DNA from: Haberlea rhodopensis
Lineage: Eukaryota; Streptophyta; Magnoliopsida; Lamiales; Gesneriaceae
Direction: 5' to 3'
NCBI GenBank assembly: GCA_907163345.1
Contig: CAJQUN010000003.1
Location: forward strand, 6,242,821-6,306,820
DNA length: 64,000 nt
Shown here: positions 52,048-63,095 of the stretch, piece by piece
Layout of the letters: each line of letters begins with the position of its first letter
Position numbering within the stretch: position 1 is the stretch's first letter
The notes under the pieces: generated by a model
Databases searched by the model: none
What the model was told of the DNA's origin: nothing
What the model saw: only the letters and a program-made list of their open reading frames with translations
Program-made: the position numbers and the translations under genes

Positions 52048-52971
52048 CTCATCAGTGCAGCTGGTGAAATTTTCAAGTATCAGACGCTCATTATAGCAAC
52101 TGGGTCAACTGTTAAATCATCTTTTCTTGCAGGTTCTTCATTTGACTGACTTTGGTGCAAGGAGCTGATGCCAAAAACATTGAGAAATTCATGATGCTGA
52201 TAAACTCGTTGGAGCAATCAAAGAAAAGAAAAATGGAAAGGCAGTGGTTGTTGGCGGAGGATACATAGGTCTGGAGCTAAGTGCTACTCTGAGAATCAAT
52301 AATATTGATGTTTCTATGGTTTACGTTTACCCAGAACCTTGGTGCATGTCTAGGTTATTCACTGCTGGTATAGCTGCCTTTTACGAAGATTACCATGCTA
52401 ACAAGGGAGTCAATGTCATCAAGGGCACACAGTGGCTTAGGATTTGGCACCAATGAAACTGGGGAAGTTACAGATGTAAAACTTAAGGATGGCAGGGTGC
52501 TGGATGCTGATATTGTTGTTGGGTGCTCCTGATGTATATGCTGTGGGTGATGTTGCTACTTTCCCCACGAAACTGTATAATGGCATCAGAAGAGTCGAAC
52601 ACGTCGACCCTTCTCGTAAATCTGCTGAACATGCTGTAAAGGCAATTTTCGCTGTTGAACAATGAAAGTCGATCGACGAATATGACTACCTCCCGTATTT
52701 CTATTCCAGTGCATTCGACCTGTCATGGCAGTTCTATGACGACAATGTGGGTGACACGGTGCTCTTTGGTGACAGCAACCCAACTTCTCCGACTCACAAG
52801 TTTGGATCATATTGGATCAAAGATGGAAAAGTAATTGGTGCATTTTTGGAGAGTGGCACTCCTGAAGAAAACAAAGCGATTGCTAAAGTCGCACGTGTCA
52901 ATGTCCAGCCCTCAGTCGACAGCTTGGATCAACTAGCAAATGAAGGTCTAACCTTTGCCAATAAAATTTGA
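52048..52971 (+). pseudogene. MDAR: Monodehydroascorbate reductase relic, 5'-truncated
   Basis: The match starts at SAAGEIFKYQTLIIATGST and includes the pyridine-nucleotide binding VVGGGYIGLELSATLRINN, YPEPWCMSRLFTAGIAAFYE, LKDGRVLDADIVV, the FAD-contacting VYAVGDVATFP, EYDYLPYFYSSAFDLSWQFY, and the family C-terminus to FANKI at the stop. The functional enzyme recycles monodehydroascorbate to ascorbate with NAD(P)H. Several frame changes and stops occur, a segment between the DADIVV and VYAVGD parts is missing, and the N-terminal FAD-binding third is absent. No full introns remain, which suggests a retrocopy, but TCTTTTCTTGCAG at about 52121-52133 looks like a leftover intron acceptor, so a shrunken genomic copy is also possible. 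Confidence 0.88.
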
Positions 52972-53513
52972 ATGATTTTTTGTACCGGGTCAAATTCAAG
53001 GGCTTATTTTCTTTGTATTTGTTTGTCACTGTGGTGTTCAGTGTGAAATAAAGATCGTATTTGTTTCCGTAGGGTATGCAGCAAACTATTATGAACATCT
53101 TCTAGAAGATATCGTATCATCCTATTGGAAGTGTATAAGGAAAAAAATGGTCAAGTGTTTTATGGCCAATTAGAAATAAATTTGGAATAACTATTCTTTT
53201 TTAAGGGATGGGATGACTCGAGCCCAATACCTTTTATCTTTTATATTGGGAAATAGATGACAATCACTAGGCCAAAATATTGTCGTCATTGGAATAATTG
53301 TACTTGCTGAACAAGAGTTTCATTTATTTAAAATTTTGAAACTTAGGATCTAAAAAATAAAGAAACAAAAAGTCAAGTAGTTTAAATGACTTAAAATCTC
53401 ACCAACAAAAAATAAACATGATAAAACACTTCCAACCAAAACATCTTTGTGTGGAGAAGACATGATCTTCTTGATATGAATGGAGTATTACTTTTAATAT
53501 TTTTAAACCTTTT

Positions 53514-53628
53514 TTTTTTTTTACATGAGGAGATTTTAAATAAGAATTTTGGGCTATCGCTCAGACTCGAAGACGAATCATCCAAAGGAGGATATGAGAT
53601 TTTACCATCAGGCTAAGGTCGACGCCAC
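53514..53628 (-). mobile_element. tRNA-derived SINE, minus strand, 17-bp target duplication
   Basis: On the minus strand it reads an A-box-like TTAGCCTGATGGTAAAATCTC, a B-box-like region around TTCGAGTCTGAG, and a poly-A tail (the T-run at 53509-53522). ATATTTTTAAACCTTTT is repeated on both sides (53497-53513 and 53629-53645). Confidence 0.85.
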
Positions 53629-53761
53629 ATATTTTTAAACCTTTTAATTCATAATGTTAAAATAAATATTTTAGTTTACATACGAATAAATAAACGCCTA
53701 AATAGATAAAAAATTAGAAAATTTATTAAGAGATTTTATTCTATTATCCCTCTAATCCTTT

Positions 53762-53912
53762 TCAGCCTAGGGTTTCCTGCCTTTCCCCCTATAAATACAC
53801 GAAGTCTTCCATCATCTGTCTCCCCCATCTATCCTCAGCCACATATTCGAAACTTAAACTCTCTACCAAATCTTTCTTCACTTCAACTTTTTCCTTCTCC
53901 TACCAGTTTAAG
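53762..53912 (+). promoter_or_regulatory. eIF5 promoter and non-coding first exon
   Basis: A telo-box TAGGGTTT (53768-53775) and a TATA box TATAAATA (53790-53797) are followed by a pyrimidine-rich leader ending at donor AAG-GTATTTTT (53912/53913). Telo-boxes are common in promoters of the plant translation apparatus. The segment is homologous to 44967-45097. Confidence 0.75.
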
Positions 53913-55185
53913 GTATTTTTCGATCTCCCATCTTTCGATTTATTGTTTGTTCGTTCTCTTTTGGATCTCCGTGTTTTCATTTGAGTTTTATTGATCAGTT
54001 ATTGTATTTTCTCAATCCAGTTTGTTGTTTCGCAGTTTTTTTCTTGGTTGATTTATAGATCTGTATTTTTATGTGTTTTATTTTCTTTTGTTTGATTGAG
54101 ATTGGGATTAATAATATGGTGTGGGTGGTTTAATCGATTTAGAATTTGAGATGAGTCTGGATTTTGTGTTGATTATGTTTAGTTTTGAATTTTGTAGTGG
54201 TCGATTTGGATGTTGAAATGGGGATTTTAGTTGGATTTCAGCTGGTTTTAAAATATTGACTTTGAAAAGACGACATATGCAGTTGTGGTTGAATTGCTCG
54301 GCTGTTATTTTTGTAAAACGTTTTCTAAATTTGAACTGGGATATTGTGAATATCGATATGATATTTATTTATATTGCGAGAGTCCAGTCCACAGGATGCA
54401 CCATATAAATTTGTGCGAAGAAAGTTTTTTTTTCCTATTGATACTTATGGATGCCATGATAAAAGTCATCATGTTAGCAGATTATTCTATCAGTATTTAG
54501 AAAAAAACAATATCTTCACTTCATTTGTTGGTAGGGTTTGGTTACCTAAAGGTACCAATGTTAACTTACGTGAGTTTTGTTGTCCTTGCACTTTACTGTG
54601 TTTTGCAACAGGGATTGGAGTTACTGTTATGTTAAATATTACGACTTGTCAAATATGTGCCAATTGCGATTAATATTGTTGAAGTAATACATGATCTGAA
54701 AATTTCTTACGAGTCTTACGACTATCCTTGATGAAAGTATTGATATAAATCTGATCATAAAAACTATCGAGTTCTGCTGATCAAAAAGTTTATCATTTTT
54801 ATAGTCTTTTTTTAATTAATTAATAGTATTTGGGTACTCGTATTCTTTTAACTTTTACAGGTATTGGTTGGTACAACTGAGGTCCCTGCAGTCAGCAAAA
54901 GTGGAGGAAATCAAGTTAGAAACTTCTTTTATGTCTGAACAGGCCACTGTCTTTTTATCATCAATTGGGTTACTTGGAGAATACTGTCCTTGGTCAAGAA
55001 AAAAGGATAGGCATTTTGCTTTCAAAATTGGCTGCACTCATCTAGAGAAGGATACGAGATACACAACCAAGATTTCCGGTGTACGTGGACTGCTCCCTTA
55101 GCTAGGTACTTTTACCATGTTGAAGAAGAGTTTTTTGTTCCGTCTGGAAAAAAATAGCCTGCTTAATTTCTGAGTTGTCATGCAG
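53913..55185 (+). other. 5'-UTR intron of eIF5
   Basis: The intron is about 1,273 bp from GTATTTTT to TCATGCAG, just before the leader and ATG. The first 290 bp match the corresponding intron of the eRF1 relic. A plus-strand frame at 54868-55101 inside it is open but unrecognised. Confidence 0.65.
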
Positions 55186-55208
55186 AGATACATATTAAAG
55201 AGGAGAGA

Positions 55209-56564
55209 ATGGCTCTGCTAAATATTGGCGCTGGAAACAAGGATGATGCCTTCTACAGGTATAAGATGCCCAGAATGATAACCAAAATCGAGGGTCGTGG
55301 AAATGGCATCAAGACCAATATAGTCAATATGGTTGACATTGCGAAGGCATTGGCTAGGCCTGCTTCTTACACCACAAAGTATTTTGGTTGTGAACTGGGA
55401 GCTCAATCCAAGTTTGATGAGAAGACTGGTACTTCCCATGTCAATGGGGCCCATGATACGTCAAAACTTGCTGGACTCCTCGAGAACTTTATCAAGAAGT
55501 TTGTCCAATGTTATGGTTGTGGGAACCCTGAAACCGAAATTATTATCACAAAGTCACAAATGATTAATCTCAAATGTGCAGCTTGTGGTTTTGTGTCAGA
55601 GGTTGACATGAGGGACAAGCTCACAGCATTCATTCTAAAAAATCCTCCCGAGGCAAAGAAAGGATCAAAAGACAAGAAAGCAATGAGGAGGGCTGAAAAG
55701 GAGCGGCTCAAAGAGGGTGAGGCCGCAGATGAAGAAATGAAAAAACTTAAGAAAGAAGCTTCAAAGAAGAAGGGTGCAACTGGTAATTTGAAGGATGCAG
55801 CCCCGAAAGTATCCAGCCAGAAGAAATCCCATCACTCTGATGAGGACCATTCGCCATCTGGTAGCCAGGAAGATGAGAATGAAGCAGCAGTCGCAGCTGG
55901 TGGCGACAGCGATGATGATGTTGAGTGGCAAACTGACACCTCTACTGCAGCAGCACAACAAAGAATTCAAGAGCAGTTGAATGCCGTTACTGCCAGTATG
56001 GTCATGCTTTCAGCCAATGAAGATAAGCCAAAATCAGGGAAGAACTCTCCAGTAAGGGAAGGGAAACCTGAAGTTAATGGACAGGCAAATGGGGTTAAAT
56101 CTGCCAATCCTCACTCGGAACTTGTTGATGCAATCAAGGATTTTATTTCAAAAGGTTCTTCAGCAGACAAACTCAAACCCTTTTTGGAGTCTCTCACTGG
56201 CACTGCCCAAGAGGTAACTGATGCCTTCTTTGAAGCTCTGTTCGATGGAGTTGGAAAAGGTTTCTCAAAGGAGATTGTGAAGAAGAAGAAATACGTGGCC
56301 GCTGCAGTTCCGGAAGAGGGTTCGCAGCCGATTCTGCTTATTGCCATAGAGAGCTTTTGTGGGAAAGCAAGCCCTGAGGCAGTGAAAGAAGTGGGTTTGG
56401 TCTTGAAAGCACTTTATGACTACGATATGCTGGAAGAAGAGTTCATAGTGGAATGGTACGAGAAAGGCTTGAATGGTGTCAATAAAAGCTCCCCAATTTG
56501 GAAGAATGTGAAGCCGTTTGTGGAGTGGCTGCAGAGTGCCGAGTCCGAGACTGAAGAAGAGTGA
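55209..56564 (+). CDS. eIF5: Translation initiation factor eIF5
   Basis: This uninterrupted frame encodes 451 residues, the usual size for plant eIF5. The N-terminus MALLNIGAGNKDDAFYRYKMP carries the conserved Arg (Arg17 here) needed to stimulate GTP hydrolysis by eIF2. A zinc ribbon follows with Cys101, Cys104, Cys123 and Cys126. A long charged linker rich in Lys and Glu leads to the C-terminal HEAT-like W2 domain, with LVLKALYDYDMLEEEFIVEW and an acidic and aromatic end near KPFVEWLQSAESETEEE that binds eIF2-beta and eIF3. eIF5 acts in the 43S/48S complex during start-codon selection. No lesions are seen. Transcription starts about 1.4 kb upstream with a spliced leader. Confidence 0.97.
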   Translation: MALLNIGAGNKDDAFYRYKMPRMITKIEGRGNGIKTNIVNMVDIAKALARPASYTTKYFGCELGAQSKFDEKTGTSHVNGAHDTSKLAGLLENFIKKFVQCYGCGNPETEIIITKSQMINLKCAACGFVSEVDMRDKLTAFILKNPPEAKKGSKDKKAMRRAEKERLKEGEAADEEMKKLKKEASKKKGATGNLKDAAPKVSSQKKSHHSDEDHSPSGSQEDENEAAVAAGGDSDDDVEWQTDTSTAAAQQRIQEQLNAVTASMVMLSANEDKPKSGKNSPVREGKPEVNGQANGVKSANPHSELVDAIKDFISKGSSADKLKPFLESLTGTAQEVTDAFFEALFDGVGKGFSKEIVKKKKYVAAAVPEEGSQPILLIAIESFCGKASPEAVKEVGLVLKALYDYDMLEEEFIVEWYEKGLNGVNKSSPIWKNVKPFVEWLQSAESETEEE

Positions 56565-57645
56565 CTCTTATCTCTACCAAGTGCCTTTTTTCCTATGTTA
56601 TTTCACCTATTCCTTTTTTATCTCCGTGCGTGCAACTTTTCTGCGAGTGATAATAATGCGACCCACTTGGTTCGAGTGGCTTTGTTGTTTGATATTCTCA
56701 GTGTGTGTGGAGTTTTAGTTGTTCTCAGTGTGTGTTTTCAAGTTTAGTTGCTTGATCGAAGCCTCTATCTAGACGGTTGAGCCCTTGAAAGGCTTTTGAT
56801 ATGAGCAAGTGTCGTGGATTTTGTTGGGTCTTTTATAATATTATACCTTTGCTGGTCTTGTCGTATTGTTCGAGTATTTTAATGGTATTTTATTAAATAA
56901 TTTGGTGTGTTGAAACTTGAAAGAGCGTCGCTGCATCTTCATCTCAAATATCATAAATCTTTTTCTTGGTTAGCAGTGTATGGCCGATATTAGTGGTTAA
57001 TTATATATTTACTGCTGTGATCAAACATTTTGTTTAATTTTGTAACTGTTTCAGATTTGTTTTCAAAATTAGATTTTTTTTTTTTTTGAAAATAAAGATT
57101 ATATTAAGATGAAACAATTTAAAAAAAGAAACAAGAGGGACACAACTAAATAACCTAACGACACCGGTCATAACAACCATCAAACTAAGGTATTTTAATA
57201 TTAGTAAATACTAGATTTTTTATTTTAGTTTCAACTTAAAATAGAAAAGACAGTTTTAATCTTCTTTTCTAAGTAGTCAAATTTTCCTACCTATATATAC
57301 TCGATGAACGAGACTATAACCGTGGTTAGCAGGAAATTGAAACCGAAAATTTTGGTTTAGTTTGAGTTTCATGATTGAAATGCATGAATTAAATCGAAAC
57401 CAACACTTCCATACAATTCTTCTTCGTGGTGATAAGTTGTCCCACCTCACTGACACAACCAACTTCCCATACATAAATTAATGTCCTTTGATCTTTTAGT
57501 TGAAAAGTCTCAGTACATATTCCATAGTCTTCCCTCAAGTCGAATAACAGCACAAAGTCATAACGAAATCTGTCGGTCTTCATCGCAGCCACAGTATTAC
57601 TCTCTAGAGAACATCACAATTTGCTCTGCTGAAGTAGATTTTCAC
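56565..57645. other. eIF5 3' UTR and intergenic DNA
   Basis: The first few hundred bases are probably 3' UTR. An A/T run is at 57070-57090. No gene is seen. Confidence 0.45.
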
Positions 57646-57902
57646 TTAACCATAGACCAGAATGCACTTCTTGCTTTCAAAACCTCAATTACTTTGGACG
57701 CTGATCAAGTCTTGGCCAAACATTGGTCCAGTAATGCCACCGACACCAAGAATCAACGAGGCATGTCCTTAAATTTTTCGGGTTTTGGTTTGGGTGCAAC
57801 CCTTGCCCCCAAATCATGGAAACTTGACGTTTCTCACGTCTTTAGACCTCAACTCGAACAATTTTAAGGACCCCAGCAGAAATTCTCTGTGGGTTTTGGA
57901 GT
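57646..57902 (+). pseudogene. LRR receptor-kinase N-terminal relic
   Basis: LTIDQNALLAFKTSITLDAD followed by VLAKHW is the typical LRRNT_2 cap of plant LRR receptor-like kinases. Then come SLNFSGFGLGATLAP, resembling the first repeat, and in another frame TSLDLNSNNFKDPSRNSLW. The usual CSWxGV cap end is missing and nothing of the remaining repeats or kinase follows. It is a short, frameshifted fragment. Confidence 0.75.
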
Positions 57903-58586
57903 CGTAAATTACTATATGACGATTTCACGACCGTTGCAATACGAAACGGCAATTTCGTAAAAAGAAACGGCCGTTGTGGAACAATTTTATATTTTTTCCA
58001 ATTTTTTTGATTTTTTTCATTAAGTTTTAAAAAAATCTGCAGCAATAATTACGACTATTCTGCGAAATATATATGGAACTGAAACACTAGCATCTACGAC
58101 ACCCTCCACGGGCTAGTGATAAGTTCACCCAAACCTTAAAGGTCATTTCCTTGTCAAACATTTCATCTGTCTGTTTTTTCCTTGCGAAAATCTCTAACAA
58201 TATTACAGAAGATGTGTCGGAAGATAAAAGATGGAATTTCACCCGGTAGACAGATACGACGGATGCTATGCCTACTTCTGAAGGTATTTCTCTGAAATGT
58301 AATCAAAACTCATAAGGGAACTTTCTGAATCACCAAGCATGAGCTAACTGTTTAAAGGAACTTATAAATAGAAAACAGAATACTGGCCTTGGAGTTGTTT
58401 ACCACAAGATTCAAGCTCTGGAATTTACGGAGTCCCTGAAATGATAAAAAGATCAGGACAAGTCTTACAGTTCACTGTGCTAAACGAGTGCGCTTGTAGG
58501 TTACGACTCTGAAACATCTTTCATTGCATGAGACGACAACATACATTAGGCCCAATGAACGTGATTCCTCCTAGATCAGGTACATC
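57903..58586. other. Intergenic, no gene seen
   Basis: No coherent frame is present. It ends at the target duplication of the hAT element. Confidence 0.45.
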
Positions 58587-59021
58587 TAGGGATGGCAACG
58601 GGGCGGGTTTGGGACGGGTTTGGCCAATCCCAGGACCCGTCCCGCTACACATAAAACCCATACCCGCCCCGCTTAGACCCGCCGGGTTCGCGGGTTTACC
58701 CGCCCCGCCCCGCAAACAATTTTTTTTTTTTATTAAAAAAAAAAAAATTGGTAGAAATTAATTTTGAAACACAAAAATTGAGTTTTGAGATTGAATTTAA
58801 TATTTTCCTCTATTAAATATTTATAATAAGCATCGTATAACTATCTTTAAACTATCAAATATTTATTATTTAGTTTTTATTCCATTCAAAATGTTCAACT
58901 TCTTTACCATAAACACATGAATTTTGATATGAAATTAAACAATAACACATTATTGTACAATCAAAGAAGTTATTCCAAACCCGATTGAAGCGGGTTTGGA
59001 CCCGCCCCATTGCCATCCCTA
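58587..59021. mobile_element. hAT MITE with perfect 8-bp target duplication
   Basis: The terminal inverted repeats are TAGGGATGGCAACGGGGCGGG and TAGGGATGGCAATGGGGCGGG minus their last base or so, one mismatch in about 20 bp. GGTACATC lies on both sides (58579-58586 and 59022-59029). The 435-bp interior has no coding capacity; its left part has repeated ACCCG/CGGGT motifs. Confidence 0.92.
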
Positions 59022-59029
59022 GGTACATC

Positions 59030-59784
59030 GCAGAAACTTCGTGGAACGAGTTTGTCACTTTACATCATGTTAACTTTCAATCATTTTAAAATCTTATTTT
59101 ATTTAAGACTATCTTATCATTTAAAAAGTATCAAAGAGTCCTTTTAGCAAATGTGAAATAGCATTATCTGTTAAATAAGAAAAAAAATAGCATTATCGAA
59201 TAACCAAGAAATCTATACTATGCCATTAATGAAGAGACCGACGATTTTGATCTTTAAAACAAATCAAACGTTTTTCATAAAATACCAATTTTTTTTCTAA
59301 AATTATTCTTATTTTTATTAGCTAAAACATAATAAGATAAAAATTCGGACAAAACTTAGATTAGAAAAAAGTACTAAACCACATTTTATGCTTTATATGA
59401 TAATTTATTGTGCATAAATTTATATTTTACAAAATTTTCTATACTTACATGCCTCGTACACCAAATATCACTTATTAAAGTAAAACTTGGTAAGAGAATT
59501 TAATTATTCAAAATTAATAGTTTGGTCAATGTATTTAATTAAAATAAAAAATAATATTATAAATTTAGAGTTGCAAAATCTTTTATTCCTCAAAATCCAT
59601 AGCTCTCATAGGAAACACACAAAATCAGACAAAAGCTTCACAAAGTGCAAAAAAATGCATTTGCTTTTTAACATTAAAGCCAAACCCAGGAATCCACCAG
59701 TCCCCTTTTTACTGTACCAAAGCCACCACTGGGAATTACCAGTCATTTTTACCGCACACAAAGTCTACCACTAAATAATCCAAT
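59030..59784. other. Intergenic, no gene seen
   Basis: AT-rich sequence with no supported feature. Confidence 0.45.
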
Positions 59785-59883
59785 AACAGAGTGACAGTGG
59801 CCTAATGGTTGATCATCAAATAATGACTCGAATTCGAGTCTCTCAATCCCATAGTTAGGATGACTTTTTTAATAAAAAAAAAC
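59785..59883 (+). mobile_element. Possible tRNA-derived SINE
   Basis: GTGGCCTAATGGTTGATC resembles a tRNA A-box and GAATTCGAGTCTC a B-box, about 35 bp apart, followed by an A-rich end. I could not find a target duplication, so the limits are approximate. Confidence 0.45.
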
Positions 59884-60691
59884 ATAATTAAAAAGGATAT
59901 ATATATATAATATGAAGACTTGACCAGTTGACCCCTGGTGTCTCTCTTCTGTTTGTTCAACAAGAAGTTTGTATTTATTTATTTTAATGCTTTCCTTTTA
60001 TGGAAGACAGAAACAGAAAAAGGGAGGCTTCTACTTTTATGTTTGGTTAAATTTGCTTCTTCTGCATTACAGCTTGTGTTTTGTACTGTCATGTTCCCTT
60101 TTTATCTAATAATATATAGTGATAGTAAAAGTTTGCTTCAACTTTTTTTTTTGAATTGTAGGCCATTGGATTCTCATGCTGGAATCCTGATGATTGTTGA
60201 GTCGTTGGCCTACAGCAGAATCTCACATCCATAATATAAGTAGAATGAGTTAAAATATATAAAGTTAATTATTTTGCTAAATATTTGGTTTTTTAAAAAA
60301 GAAATTTCCATTTTAGAACCATAAAGAAAATACATGACTGATCTTCCCCAAAGTTTGGTGCCGACGACCCTAGCCCTGGTTCTAGATTCATATATATCTT
60401 TGGATGCTTCTTCTCCGTCCACTCAAAGGTACCACCTACTACTCTATCCAATGTCTTATTAGTCGGTTAGTGATGCTAACAAAAACAAAGAATCCACAAA
60501 AGGGATGGGGGACATATGGTTCAAAAAGACATACCAAAAAGAGAGAACATAAAGAGTTTTTTTTTGCCTTTTTTTAAGAGAATAAAAGGGGTAAAAAGAT
60601 AAAAAAGTTACATTCAACCAGCTACTAATTTTTCCTACACTTATGTTTCCATTTTTTGCAATTTCTTGGATAAAAAAGGATCATTAATTCT
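59884..60691. other. 3' flank of the BYPASS1-like gene
   Basis: No supported gene. The last few hundred bases are probably the 3' UTR of the minus-strand gene. Confidence 0.4.
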
Positions 60692-61768
60692 CTACCCATG
60701 ACTGCAGAAATCCAAGAGCATCTTCCTTCCTTCCACAATTTCATCAAAAAAATCATCAAGCTGACCAATTATATTCTCAGTCCCAGACCTCAAAATCCCA
60801 AAACAATCCTTCAAATTCTCAACACTTTCCCTTATCCCAACTTCTGATTCCCAATCCACGGTTCCCTGTGGACACCTCATCTCCATCTCCATCCTCAGTT
60901 CATCCATGGCTTCTCTTGATCTCCTGAATTCATACAGCAGAATTCCGGGTCGACCCGTTATCTGATTGATTTCACCTGCCACCCTCTGTTGCAGCCTGTT
61001 TGTTGAGATCATGAAAGGTGATCCAAATAACAGGCGCCCTTCGAATCCAATATTCCTTGAAAAATTTGATGCAGGCCAGCAGTAAACCAGTCCATAGAGC
61101 AAAATCAGGAGTAAAAATGAGCTGGCATTTCTCATTGCATAAAGCACTCCCCTGAATCCATTAAATCCATTTAGCTTTGATTCTACTGAAATGTTCTCGT
61201 CAAATTTCAATGAAAGTGGCTCAATTCTTGTCTCTATTAGAGACCTGTTTTCTTCCTCCAGCCCCACAGCCTCTCTTCTGCATCCAGATATAGTCCGGAT
61301 AACCTGTTTATTGAAGAACTTTAATAATCAAGAAAACTTACACAAGCATAAAAAAAAAAAACACTGATCTTTGTCAATAAAAATGAATCTTGATTGCTTG
61401 TATTCATTCACCTGGCGTGAAAGCTGTGGAGTTAAATGGCGATGGCCATCGAGTGAGGAAGTTATGTTAAGGCATGCAGAGTAGTAATTTTCCATGCCTG
61501 AAACACCAGATTTCAAGACATGGCAAACTTCCCAAAGCTTCGAGCTCTCATCCATGTATTCATCAAGCCATTTTTCACCAACGGGCAAGTGAAGTTTCCC
61601 CACCAACAGGGTCATCCTCGTGTGCAAAGATCTCAAAAGGGACAAAACTCTCTGGAGGAACTGAATTGACATGAAATTATTAGATAAAAACATGCATTCA
61701 AGATCATCTATCTCTCGAGTCAAGAAACTGTAGAAGCCATTGACAGAGTTGGATGAAGGATCCATCAT
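60692..61768 (-). CDS. BYPASS1-like (BPS1 family) protein, two exons
   Basis: Exon 1 is 61412-61768 and exon 2 is 60692-61303, joined GT-AG in frame into 322 residues. The N-terminal part (FYSFLTREIDDLECMFLSNN, SIQFLQRVLSLLRSLHTRMT and DEYMDESSKLWEVCHVLKSG) is characteristic of the plant BPS1/BYPASS1 family. A hydrophobic segment ASSFLLLILLYGLVYCW in the second half may be membrane-associated, and a helical C-terminus ends KMLLDFCSHG. Arabidopsis BPS1 prevents production of a root-derived signal that arrests shoot growth; the biochemical role is unknown. ATG-ATG at the start leaves a one-codon uncertainty. A TATA box lies about 65 bp upstream. Confidence 0.86.
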
Positions 61769-61830
61769 AAAAAAAAATACAGGGAACAAGTATAGAAACT
61801 AGGCTAGATAAAAGGGCGCAAAGAGTGTGA

Positions 61831-61838
61831 TATTTATA
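61831..61838 (-). promoter_or_regulatory. TATA box of the BYPASS1-like gene
   Basis: TATAAATA on the minus strand lies about 63 bp before the first ATG, a normal spacing. Confidence 0.6.
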
Positions 61839-62024
61839 TTGAAAACAGGGGGAAGAAATGAAGGAATATCAATGTTAGAAGCAGCTCAGGTTTCTAAGGT
61901 TGAGAAAAGATTGTTGGGAGCAATGATGGTTGTCTCCTATTGAGGGGAAAGATGATTGGTAATCTGCCATTTTCATTGTTTTATGCGCACAGAGGAAGAA
62001 GGAAAAGAAAGAAAAGGGGAAAAC

Positions 62025-62927
62025 TGTTGGATTAATAATAATTGGATTATTCGGTTAATAATAAGAGCCCAATAATTATGTTATATTTTGTTAATGAGAA
62101 CAAAATTATGGTAAGTTATTATGAAAGGCAATTAGGCTAAAGAAACCCCACATTGAGATTATGATACACTTATGGTTTGTTTATAATGAGATATAAATCA
62201 ATAGAGTGTAGTTAAGTAGTAAAGATGGGTGCCCCTCGCGCGCCGTCCGTCCGTCCGCTCCGCTCGGCACGTGCACGGCACGTCACGTCAAGTCTCGTCT
62301 CGTCTCGACTCGACTCGCCGTGCAGTCCTATCTTTTTACTACACGGATTTCTGAAATGACTTTTCATATGCCTGACTTTTCATATTCTGCTGAGTATTAA
62401 GTTTGAGACTTTTTACCTACCTGCAGAATTGATGTCAGATTTAAGTGTGAGACTTAAATCCGAAATGAATATGATGTTAAGTGTTGAGACTTTTCATCTA
62501 ACCCACTATGCATTGTCATTTAAGTTGTGGCCTTTGGTAGGCCTGCTGTTGCAGCTATATAAGCTGCTCCAGCCTCATTCTTTATCTCATCCAGAATTTG
62601 CATTTGCATATCATATCATCTTCTTGAGAGTACTACACACTTCTTAGTGTTCGAGTGAGTCTGTCTGGGTTTCTGCTTCAACCCATACAGAGGTGTTTGA
62701 GACGTTGTACCTTGGAACTCTCTTGTCCAGGAGGCCAGAAGTTGTAGGCGGGCAATTTAGAGTTTACGGGCACACGGTTTACTGTGGCCTCGTCCAACAA
62801 CAAAGTTTTTGCCCAGTTTATTTAAACTGTTTGTTGTAAGTTTTTACTGTTTCGAGTATTTTATTATAACAGAGTATTTGTGATCTTCTGCTTTGTCTAT
62901 TTGTTTTTCTAAGAAACAGAACCAACA
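62025..62927 (+). repeat. Probable 5' LTR of Copia C
   Basis: Its boundaries come from the TGTTGG...CCAACA inverted ends; the partner LTR is outside the window. It contains a GC-rich simple-sequence patch at 62228-62326 with CGTCC, GTCTC and GACTC repeats. Confidence 0.65.
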
Positions 62928-63095
62928 ATCGTAAACTCTAAATCTTTGTTTGTTTTGTTCTGTTTTATCAAAACTCATCTTTCACATTTACTTAAGATAT
63001 TGTTCATGAATTTTTCAAAGGTTTAAACTTACTATTTAAAAAAAAAACTGATTTGATATTATTTGCGCTCTTCTATTTGTGTTCTGTTTTAGCTA

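Noticed and set aside
54868..55101. 77-residue plus-strand frame
   Set aside because: Lies within the eIF5 5'-UTR intron and has no recognisable content.
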